Under the pieces are notes generated by a model, which worked only from the letters and a program-made list of their open reading frames with translations, ran no database searches and had not been told where the DNA came from. Shown here piece by piece: positions 18,473-25,021 of a DNA stretch of 64,000 bases. Location of the stretch: contig CANQGQ010000002.1 of assembly GCA_947623305.1 (NCBI GenBank), forward strand, positions 224,955 through 288,954, read 5' to 3'. The position numbers and the translations under genes were made by a program. This stretch comes from an uncultured Alistipes sp. (GTDB taxonomy: Bacteria; Bacteroidota; Bacteroidia; Bacteroidales; Rikenellaceae). Each line of letters starts with the position of its first letter. The first letter of the stretch is position 1.

Positions 18473-18496
18473 TCCGAACAATCGTTCGGACGATTT
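18473..18496 (-). promoter_or_regulatory. Leader hairpin before btuF
   Basis: GTCGTCCGAAC and GTTCGGACGAT form a roughly 10-bp stem with a 4-base loop, inside the 5' leader between the -7 box and the TTG start. It carries none of the cobalamin riboswitch elements. It could be a translational control element or a protein site; only the inverted repeat is seen. Confidence 0.5.
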
Positions 18497-18505
18497 ATCA
18501 GTAGG

Positions 18506-18513
18506 CAAAGATA
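18506..18513 (-). promoter_or_regulatory. -7 box for btuFCD
   Basis: Minus-strand TATCTTTG matches TAnnTTTG, about 50 bases before the btuF TTG start and just upstream of the leader hairpin. Confidence 0.6.
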
Positions 18514-18552
18514 CCAAAATTAACCGAATATCAGCCGTTCGACCCATGAAAT

Positions 18553-18589
18553 CGGCCGTTCCGTGCAAATGATTTGTACGGAACGGCCG
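18553..18589. terminator. Long hairpin between two leftward operons
   Basis: An 18-bp stem with one G-T pair (CGGCCGTTCCGTGCAAAT with ATTTGTACGGAACGGCCG, one-base loop) lies downstream of the DUF2089/membrane gene pair. A clear T run is missing on the minus side, so it may stabilise the 3' end rather than terminate strongly. Confidence 0.6.
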
Positions 18590-18622
18590 GTATGAATGCG
18601 AGGCCGGTTGTTCGGTATCGGA

Positions 18623-19213
18623 TTAGCCGATGCTTCCGGCCAGTGCATGCGTGCACCAACCGGCCAGCACTTCGGCCAGCAGATAGCAACCGATGTATAG
18701 GCCGACGGCTCGTCCGCCGCGCAGATTGGCTGCGATCGAAAATCCGCGCCAGCTCCATGCGAAGAACCAAACCAACAGGATCAGCGCGATCGTTGTGTAA
18801 ACGAACAATGCGGTCGACGGCACGAAGGAGGAAAGTTCGAGCAGATTGGTATTTTGCAACCGTTCCACATCGCTTGTGATCTGCTCGGGCGGATAGATCG
18901 GAGAGCAGAGCAGCAGAACGAGCCAAGGAAGTTTTGCCAACGCTTGATTGCCCGCGATGTCGACGATGCGGATGCGGGATTTCGAAAACCAGCGTCCTGC
19001 ACCGTAGAGTAGGCCGGAGAAGATGCTCCATCTTGCAAGGAGCTGTCCGGCCAGACGCAGATACGAAAGATCGCCGATGCCGAGGGAGATTACGCCGCGG
19101 AACGTTTGTCCGGTTGCACTGGCGATTGCGACCATGCCGGCCATGACGAGCAGACCGACGGAGAGGGTCGTGCCTCCCGAAAAATAGGTGAAAGGATCGA
19201 GCAGTTTTTTCAT
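18623..19213 (-). CDS. Multi-pass membrane protein, partner of the DUF2089 regulator
   Basis: 196 residues from the ATG at 19213, with about five hydrophobic segments (starting near residues 20, 48, 95, 135 and 170). It resembles small Yip1-like membrane proteins in layout, but I do not recognise a specific family motif. It overlaps the upstream DUF2089 gene by ATGA, so the two are co-translated. Membrane proteins encoded beside small DNA-binding DUF2089 proteins often form sensor/regulator pairs, which suggests but does not prove that this protein modulates its partner. Confidence 0.75.
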   Translation of the reverse strand: MKKLLDPFTYFSGGTTLSVGLLVMAGMVAIASATGQTFRGVISLGIGDLSYLRLAGQLLARWSIFSGLLYGAGRWFSKSRIRIVDIAGNQALAKLPWLVLLLCSPIYPPEQITSDVERLQNTNLLELSSFVPSTALFVYTTIALILLVWFFAWSWRGFSIAANLRGGRAVGLYIGCYLLAEVLAGWCTHALAGSIG

Positions 19214-19488
19214 TGTTCGTAGGATTTTAAGCGGTTGATGATGTCGTCGAGGCGATTGCGGACGGTGGGGTAGCTCAGGCCCATTCGGGAAGCCATCTCT
19301 TTCAGGGAACCGCTGCACAGGATGAAGTCTAAGACGAATCGTTGATCGTCGGTCGGCAGCAGCAGCAGGGTCGGCAGGCGGTAGTCGCCTTCGATGCGGG
19401 TCTCGCAAGTCGGACAGTGGAGTGCGGCGACGTGGAGCTGGGCGCTGCACGAAGGACATGCGTTCGGAAGATTTTTTTTCGTTTCCAT
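19210..19488 (-). CDS. DUF2089-like zinc-ribbon HTH regulator
   Basis: 92 residues. An N-terminal zinc ribbon has two Cys pairs (CPSC near residue 9, CPTC near 28). The C-terminal half, DDQRFVLDFILCSGSLKEMA then LGLSYPTVRNRL-like residues, is a sigma70-region-4-like helix-turn-helix. This is the arrangement of DUF2089 proteins, small predicted transcription regulators. The ATG at 19488 puts the first Cys pair close to the N-terminus; earlier in-frame codons run through the promoter. A -7 box lies 25 bases upstream. Targets are unknown; self-regulation with the downstream membrane gene is a reasonable guess. Confidence 0.8.
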   Translation of the reverse strand: METKKNLPNACPSCSAQLHVAALHCPTCETRIEGDYRLPTLLLLPTDDQRFVLDFILCSGSLKEMASRMGLSYPTVRNRLDDIINRLKSYEQ

Positions 19489-19512
19489 GCTCTTTTTTAT
19501 TTGTTTACGAAA

Positions 19513-19520
19513 CAAAAATA
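19513..19520 (-). promoter_or_regulatory. -7 box for the DUF2089 gene
   Basis: Minus-strand TATTTTTG fits TAnnTTTG, 25 bases before the ATG at 19488, within a very AT-rich stretch. Confidence 0.55.
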
Positions 19521-19781
19521 ATGTAATTTTCAATAAAATCAAAATTTATTTTAATTAAATTTATTTTTTTGATTGATAAAAATGAACGATAAGGGGCAAG
19601 GTTGTTCGGATTATCTTGTGTGGGGTATTTAGGGGTATTTTCGTTTTTTATTCGTATCTTTGGCTTCGCCGAAACGGATCGAATCGAGCTTCCGTTTCGT
19701 GCGGTTTGGAAATTAATAAAGAGGCGATTAGATACGATTTTATACGGGCGGTAATCCAAAACCGTATGACCTTGCGGGTTC

Positions 19782-19919
19782 CGGTCGAAGCCCCCGCCTT
19801 GGCGGGGGCTTAGGGGTGGGTCAAATTTGTAAACGCGGCGAAGCCGCGAGCGGTGCGACCGACGGCAATGTAAAACCATTCGCTAACTCGATTCGGTGTA
19901 AAGTTATATATAGTTGCCA
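19782..19919 (-). repeat. Dispersed intergenic repeat, copy A (both modules)
   Basis: Carries hairpin GCCCCCGCCTTGGCGGGGGC, the CCCACCCCTAAGC segment (minus strand), hairpin GCGGCGAAGCCGC, and the tail TTCGCTAACTCGATTCGGT. The first part matches copies B (33521) and C (27717); the tail matches copy D (46686). It lies directly ahead of purT. Confidence 0.8.
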
Positions 19920-19934
19920 ATAAAAACTTTTGTT

Positions 19935-21110
19935 ATGACACATAAAATCATGCTGCTCGGTTCCGGCGAATTGGGCAAAGAGTTCGTCATTGCAGCGCAG
20001 CGGTTGGGACAGACCGTCGTAGCCTGCGATTCGTATGCGGGGGCTCCCGCCATGCAGGTGGCCGACGAGGCCGAGGTGTTCGACATGCTCGACGGCGATG
20101 CGTTGGCTGCCGCCGTGGCCCGTCATCGGCCCGATTTGATCGTGCCTGAAATCGAGGCCATCCGTACCGAACGGCTTTACGACTTCGAACGGCAGGGCAT
20201 ACAGGTTACCCCGAGCGCCCGAGCTGTCAATTTCACGATGAACCGCAAGGCGATTCGCGATTTGGCTGCCAAGGAGTTGGGCCTGCGAACGGCCGAATAC
20301 CGTTATGCCAAGACCTACGAGGAGTTGTGCGCGGCTGCGACGGAGGTCGGTTTTCCGTGCGTGGTCAAACCGTTGATGTCTTCGTCGGGCAAGGGGCAGT
20401 CGGTCGTGAAGGGGCCCGAGGAGCTGGAACACGCTTGGCAGTACGGTTGCGAGGGTTCGCGAGGCGACATCCGTGAATTGATCGTCGAGGAGTTCATTCG
20501 TTTCGACAGCGAAATCACGTTGCTGACCGTAACGCAAAAGAACGGCCCGACGCTTTTCTGTCCGCCGATCGGCCATGTGCAGAAGGGCGGCGATTATCGG
20601 GAAAGTTTCCAGTCGCCCGCGATTGCGCCCGAGCAGTTGCAGGAGGCGCAGCGGATGGCGGCCGCCGTTACCGGTGCGTTGACCGGCGCCGGTATATGGG
20701 GCGTCGAATTTTTCCTGAGCAAGGAGAAGGGCGTCTATTTTTCGGAGTTGTCGCCCCGTCCGCATGATACGGGGATGGTTACCTTGGCCGGTACGCAGAA
20801 TCTCAACGAGTTCGAGTTGCATTTGCGGGCCGTCCTGGGGTTGCCCATTCCCGCCATCACATTCGAACGCATCGGGGCCAGCGCCGTGGTGCTCGCTCCG
20901 GAGGCGATTCCGTCAGCACCGCATTACGAGGGTGTCGAACGGGCGATGGCCGTCGATCCGCATTTCGATGTGCGGATTTTCGGCAAACCGTCGGCACGCG
21001 TCAACCGGCGGATGGGCGTCGTTGTGGGGTATGCCCCGCTCGGCGGCGATTTGAATGCGCTGCGCGAGCGCGTGAAGGCTGCAGCCGCCGAAATTCGCGT
21101 AGTGAAATAA
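19935..21110 (+). CDS. purT: Formate-dependent phosphoribosylglycinamide formyltransferase PurT
   Basis: Makes formyl-GAR from GAR, formate and ATP in purine synthesis, without folate. The 391 residues match PurT length. The ATP-grasp order is visible: N-terminal [19 protein letters not shown], then [17 protein letters not shown], the central [18 protein letters not shown] nucleotide loop, GIWGVEFFL, and [14 protein letters not shown] near the active site. The ATG at 19935 fits the family N-terminus. The HAD gene follows after 14 bases, so the two probably share a transcript. Confidence 0.95.
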   Translation: MTHKIMLLGSGELGKEFVIAAQRLGQTVVACDSYAGAPAMQVADEAEVFDMLDGDALAAAVARHRPDLIVPEIEAIRTERLYDFERQGIQVTPSARAVNFTMNRKAIRDLAAKELGLRTAEYRYAKTYEELCAAATEVGFPCVVKPLMSSSGKGQSVVKGPEELEHAWQYGCEGSRGDIRELIVEEFIRFDSEITLLTVTQKNGPTLFCPPIGHVQKGGDYRESFQSPAIAPEQLQEAQRMAAAVTGALTGAGIWGVEFFLSKEKGVYFSELSPRPHDTGMVTLAGTQNLNEFELHLRAVLGLPIPAITFERIGASAVVLAPEAIPSAPHYEGVERAMAVDPHFDVRIFGKPSARVNRRMGVVVGYAPLGGDLNALRERVKAAAAEIRVVK

Positions 21111-21124
21111 ATGGGTCGGTGGCA

Positions 21125-21715
21125 ATGAAAAATATCGTTTTCGATTTGGGGGGCGTCTTGTTCGCCCGCAGGCGCAACGAGTGCACGCAGGATTTCATCG
21201 ACTTTTTCGCCTTCATCCGGCAGGAGGAGATTCCGCACTTCTGGGTGGAGTACGATCGCGGCACGGCGACGCTGGACGAGGTAATCGCGGAATTGTGCCG
21301 GCGTACCGGTTGCGACCGTGCGAAATGCGAGGAATACCTGCGAACGGCGATCGACCTTCAGCGGCCGGTCGAGGCGACCGAGCGATTGATCGGCGATTTG
21401 AAACAGGCCGGATACAAGCTTTATGTTCTGTCGAACATGTCGTGCGAGTTCATCGACTTCCTGCGCCGGTTTCCGGTTTACCGGTCGTTCGACGGCGAGG
21501 TCGTTTCGTGCGAGGAGCATACGGTGAAGCCCGAACCACAAATTTACCAGATTTTGTTGGAACGTTACGGGTTGGTACCTGATGAGACGTTGTTCATCGA
21601 CGATCGTCGGGTCAACATCGAGGCAGCCGAGGCGATGGGGATTCACGGCCATCTGTTCGACAGCCATGACCCCGAGGGGGCCTGCAATGCAATCCGGAAA
21701 CGGTTGGCATTGTAG
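21125..21715 (+). CDS. HAD-family phosphatase (YihX-like)
   Basis: 196 residues. Motif I is VFDLGGVLF with Asp7, motif II is VLSNMS, the motif III Lys is in HTVKPEPQIY, and motif IV is LFIDDRRVNIEAA. The layout is that of subfamily IA phosphatases such as YihX, which act on sugar phosphates or nucleotides; the substrate cannot be read from sequence. The ATG at 21125 is preferred over a GTG 6 bases upstream because it places motif I at the usual position. Likely cotranscribed with purT; ends before a strong bidirectional terminator. Confidence 0.88.
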   Translation: MKNIVFDLGGVLFARRRNECTQDFIDFFAFIRQEEIPHFWVEYDRGTATLDEVIAELCRRTGCDRAKCEEYLRTAIDLQRPVEATERLIGDLKQAGYKLYVLSNMSCEFIDFLRRFPVYRSFDGEVVSCEEHTVKPEPQIYQILLERYGLVPDETLFIDDRRVNIEAAEAMGIHGHLFDSHDPEGACNAIRKRLAL

Positions 21716-21738
21716 TTGTTCGGGCCGGAAGGGGGCGT

Positions 21739-21778
21739 AAAGAGGAGCGGACTGTGAAAAAAGTCCGCTCCTCTTTTT
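21739..21778. terminator. Bidirectional terminator
   Basis: AAAGAGGAGCGGACT pairs with AGTCCGCTCCTCTTT with a short loop; T runs are present on both strands. It serves the rightward HAD gene and the leftward aminotransferase gene. Confidence 0.9.
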
Positions 21779-21799
21779 ATGTTCCGGATGGAGGGCGTT

Positions 21800-22987
21800 T
21801 TATGCGTGCAGTCTTGCCCGCACGTTGTCCGTTGCCCGTTTCAGTTGTTCTTCCGGACAGCAGAGCGTGATGCGGATATAGCGGGCCCCTTCCGAACCGA
21901 AGATGCCGCCGGGCGTCAGAAAGACGTCGCATTTTTCCAGCACCTCGTCCGAAAATGCGAAACTGTCGCCCGCATACGTTTCGGGCAGTTCGGCCCAGAC
22001 GAAAAGACCGGCCTGATGCGGGCGGTACGTGCATCCGAGGGCATCGAGCAGCGCGTATGCCTGCTTTTCCCGTCCGTAATAGATAGCATTCAATTCTTTG
22101 AACCAGTCGTCGCCCAGCGAAAGGGCCGTAGCCGCAGCCGCCTGCACGGGATAGAACATGCCCGAATCCATGTTCGATTTGAAAGTCAGAATCGCGTCGA
22201 TCCACTCCTTCTTACCTACGACAACTCCTACGCGCCAGCCGGCCATCGAGTGCCCTTTCGAAAGCGAATTGAGTTCCAACGCCACTTCGCGTGCGCCGTC
22301 CGCCTCCATGATAGAGATCGGGGCTGCCGCATTGCGGATGAAACTGTAGGGGTTGTCGTGTACGATCAGGATGTTGTGCTTCGCGCCGAAATCCACGACT
22401 TTTTGCAGCAGTTTGGGCGTCGGCGTTTGCCCCGTCGGCATGTTGGGGTAGTTGACCAGCATCATCTTCACGCCGTCGAGACCGGTCCGTTCGATCGCCT
22501 CGAAATCGGGATAGAATCCCGTCTGTTTGTTGAGCGCATAGGGAACCATCGTGCCGCCGGCTAACCGCACGGCAGCTGAATAGGTCGGGTAGCCCGGGTT
22601 GGGAACCAGCACCTTGTCGCCTTGGTTGAGGAACGTCATGCAGATGTGCATGATGCCCTCTTTCGAGCCGATGAGCGGCAGCACTTCCGAATCGGCATCC
22701 AATTCCGTGCGGTACCACTTTCTGTACCAGTCGGCAAAGGCCTTGCGCAGAATGGGTTCGCCCTTGTAGGACATGTATTTGTGAACGTCGGGGCGTTTGG
22801 CCTCCGTCGCAAGCCGTTCGATGACCGACGGATGAGGCGGCAGATCGGGACTGCCCATCGCCAATTTGACGATTCGGCGGCCCGTGGCAGCTTCCAATTC
22901 GGCGATTTCACGCAACCGGCGCGAAAAATAATACTCTCCTGTGCCGTCCAACCGGTGCGAACGGGCGATCGTTACTGCTTTTGCCAT
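21800..22987 (-). CDS. Class I/II PLP aminotransferase, LL-diaminopimelate aminotransferase-like
   Basis: 395 residues with the full fold type I layout: MGSPDLPPHPSVI substrate loop, GSKEGIMH, NPGYPTYSAAV, VNYPNMPTGQ, VHDNPYSF (Asp211, Tyr214 for the cofactor), and PLP Lys244 in LNSLSKGHSMAGWRVG. LNSLSKGxxMAGWR is typical of the DapL/MalY-like branch that in Bacteroidota makes LL-diaminopimelate from tetrahydrodipicolinate. Other amino-acid transaminase activities cannot be excluded from sequence. It is downstream of a transporter gene on the same strand with 33 bases between them. Confidence 0.88.
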   Translation of the reverse strand: MAKAVTIARSHRLDGTGEYYFSRRLREIAELEAATGRRIVKLAMGSPDLPPHPSVIERLATEAKRPDVHKYMSYKGEPILRKAFADWYRKWYRTELDADSEVLPLIGSKEGIMHICMTFLNQGDKVLVPNPGYPTYSAAVRLAGGTMVPYALNKQTGFYPDFEAIERTGLDGVKMMLVNYPNMPTGQTPTPKLLQKVVDFGAKHNILIVHDNPYSFIRNAAAPISIMEADGAREVALELNSLSKGHSMAGWRVGVVVGKKEWIDAILTFKSNMDSGMFYPVQAAAATALSLGDDWFKELNAIYYGREKQAYALLDALGCTYRPHQAGLFVWAELPETYAGDSFAFSDEVLEKCDVFLTPGGIFGSEGARYIRITLCCPEEQLKRATDNVRARLHA

Positions 22988-23020
22988 GATGGGATGCGGT
23001 TTTAAGTGGGGTCTGAGGGA

Positions 23021-24682
23021 TTACAAGGCGAATAGAATGAAAATCTGGGCCGTCAGCACGCGCAGGAACATGACGACCGGATAGACCGTCGAATAGCCTA
23101 CGGCCGGCATGTCGTTTCCGGCAGTCGCATTGGCATAGGCCAGCGCCGGCGGGTCGGTCGTCGAGCCGGCGATCAGCCCCATTAAGGTATAGTAATTCAT
23201 CTTCAGCCAGATGCGGGCGACCGCCGCCACGAGCAGAATCGGCACGACCGTAATGATGAATCCGTAGCCGACCCAGCGATAGCCTCCGTCGGCGATGGCG
23301 TCGATGAATCCGTCGCCCGCGCCGATGCCCACAGCGGCCAAAAAGAGGGCGATTCCCAATTCGCGCAACATCAGATTGGCGCTCATGGTCGTGTAGGTAA
23401 CCAAATGGAAGTGCGTTCCGAAGCGGCCGATCAGGATGGCGACGATCAACGGGCCGCCGGCAAGGCCCAACTTCACTGGCTGGGGGACGTTCATCAACGG
23501 AATGGAGCCTAACAGCACGCCCAAAGCGATTCCGACGAACAAGGTAACCAAATTGGGCTGTCGCAGCTTTTTGAGCGAATTGCCCAATACGTCGGCCGCT
23601 CGTTCCACCGCCTGCGCGGGGCCTACGACCATCACGCGGTCGCCGACCTGGAGTTCCAGCCCTTGGTAGGGGATCAAATCGACGCCCGCACGATTCACGC
23701 GCGTGATGTTGATGCCGTATTTGGTGCGAAGCCGCAGATCGGAGAACTTCTTGCCGTTGATCGACGATTTGGTGATCAAGATGCGGCGCGAAACCAATTC
23801 CGCCTGCGGTGTATGGCTGTCCCATTCTTCGTCGGACATCTCCGTGCGGCGGCCGAGGAATGCGACGATCGCTTCGAGGTCTTCGGTCTGGCAGATGACC
23901 CGAAGGCGGTCGCCCTGACGTACGACGCTGTCGCTGTCGGCCATGCCGATCGTTCCGTCGTGCCAGATGCGCGAGACCACGAATTGCCGGTTGATTAATT
24001 GGCGCAGGTTTTCGACCGTATGTCCGTCGAGCATTCGATTGGTGAATTCGACGGAGATTTTTTCGGCGAGTTTGTGCTCATTGGAGAGACGGGCCAGTTC
24101 TTCGTCCTCCTTTTCGAACCGCACGCGGAAGGCGTAACGGATGAAGATCATGGAGAGGATGATGCCCACGACGCCCAACGGATAGGCTACGGCGTAACCC
24201 AAGGCAATGGTTTCGTCCGCCTGTCCGGCTGCATCGGTGAAGGCCTGTTGCGCCGCACCTAATCCGGGGGTATTCGTTACTGCGCCCGAAAGGATGCCGA
24301 CCATCGTCGGAATCGGGGTGCCGGTCGCTGCATGAAGAACGTAAGCGGTCGCCACACCTATGAGCACGATGGCCGTTGCGCATGCCACGAGGGTCATGCC
24401 TCCGTGCTTGAACGACGAAAAGAAGCTGGGCCCCACCTGCAACCCGATGGAAAAGACGAACAGAATCAATCCGAACTCCTGCACGAAATGTCGGATGTCG
24501 TTGTCGACCGTCATGCCGAAATGGCTGCATGCGATACCGACGAAAAGGATCCACGTGATGCCGAGCGAGATCCCTTTGATCTTGATTTTGCCGAGCAGAA
24601 TACCCAGCGTGATGACCAAGGCGAACGTGATGACGGCGTGCGCGATTCCTTCGCCGAGAAAGAGGTTGTAGAGCCAATTCAT
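23021..24682 (-). CDS. YidE/AspT-family putative transporter with two TrkA-C domains
   Basis: 553 residues in the duplicated arrangement of the aspartate:alanine exchanger (AAE) family. There are five or six membrane segments (about 10-180), two regulatory TrkA-C-like domains (about 205-375, including VSRIWHDGTIGMADSDSVV, RRILITKSSINGKKFSDL and GDRVMVVGPAQAVERAADVLG), then further membrane segments (380-553). The family motif GILSGAVTNTPGLGAAQQA has a second-half counterpart GLIAGSTTDPPALAYAN. Characterised members exchange dicarboxylic amino acids, but this member's substrate is unknown. It precedes the aminotransferase in the same direction. Confidence 0.88.
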   Translation of the reverse strand: MNWLYNLFLGEGIAHAVITFALVITLGILLGKIKIKGISLGITWILFVGIACSHFGMTVDNDIRHFVQEFGLILFVFSIGLQVGPSFFSSFKHGGMTLVACATAIVLIGVATAYVLHAATGTPIPTMVGILSGAVTNTPGLGAAQQAFTDAAGQADETIALGYAVAYPLGVVGIILSMIFIRYAFRVRFEKEDEELARLSNEHKLAEKISVEFTNRMLDGHTVENLRQLINRQFVVSRIWHDGTIGMADSDSVVRQGDRLRVICQTEDLEAIVAFLGRRTEMSDEEWDSHTPQAELVSRRILITKSSINGKKFSDLRLRTKYGINITRVNRAGVDLIPYQGLELQVGDRVMVVGPAQAVERAADVLGNSLKKLRQPNLVTLFVGIALGVLLGSIPLMNVPQPVKLGLAGGPLIVAILIGRFGTHFHLVTYTTMSANLMLRELGIALFLAAVGIGAGDGFIDAIADGGYRWVGYGFIITVVPILLVAAVARIWLKMNYYTLMGLIAGSTTDPPALAYANATAGNDMPAVGYSTVYPVVMFLRVLTAQIFILFAL

Positions 24683-24714
24683 GTTGTTGCGGGTCGATTG
24701 GATGGTTCAGCGCA

Positions 24715-24722
24715 CAAAAATA
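24715..24722 (-). promoter_or_regulatory. -7 box for the YidE-type gene
   Basis: Minus-strand TATTTTTG fits TAnnTTTG and lies 32 bases before the ATG at 24682. Confidence 0.55.
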
Positions 24723-24739
24723 GTATATTTTTAAGAAAA

Positions 24740-24994
24740 TTAAAAATTGTCGCAGCGATTTTTCCGTCGGCGTGCGGTCTCGATGCCGTCATTGTTCGCC
24801 GGTGGCCTTTTCCCGGATTCCGGACAAGCGGATTTCCGGCTTCGGGACGGGCGATTCCGGAGCGGACAGTTCAGATCGTCGCAAGCCGCGCAACCTCCTC
24901 GGTCGTGGCCGGTGAGGAGGCGATACAGCCATCGTCCGAGCAAGCCGAATGCGGCGAACCCGATGATGCCTGCGATGATCGTTTGCCAATCCAT
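24740..24994 (-). CDS. FeoB-associated Cys-rich membrane protein
   Basis: 84 residues: one N-terminal membrane helix (about 5-27) followed by a cytoplasmic tail with GGCAACDDLNCPLR and a further Cys. This is the layout of the small Cys-rich proteins encoded after feoB in many Bacteroidota, thought to take the place of FeoC. It starts 27 bases after the feoAB stop on the same strand, so it is in the same operon. The Lys/Arg-rich end is not conserved in any family I can name. Confidence 0.82.
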   Translation of the reverse strand: MDWQTIIAGIIGFAAFGLLGRWLYRLLTGHDRGGCAACDDLNCPLRNRPSRSRKSACPESGKRPPANNDGIETARRRKNRCDNF

Positions 24995-25021
24995 TGTGTA
25001 TGGTGTCTTGTGCGGTTTCGT

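Larger units (their letters stand above)
19489..19934. other. 446-base spacer with AT-rich block and repeat copy A
   Basis: The left part is AT-rich and holds the DUF2089 promoter. From about 19782 it contains the longest copy of the dispersed repeat. No convincing open frame was found. A promoter for purT was not identified and may lie within or after the repeat. Confidence 0.7.

Noticed and set aside
18453..18540. Third cobalamin riboswitch before btuF
   Set aside because: None of the aptamer boxes are present; only a simple hairpin is seen.
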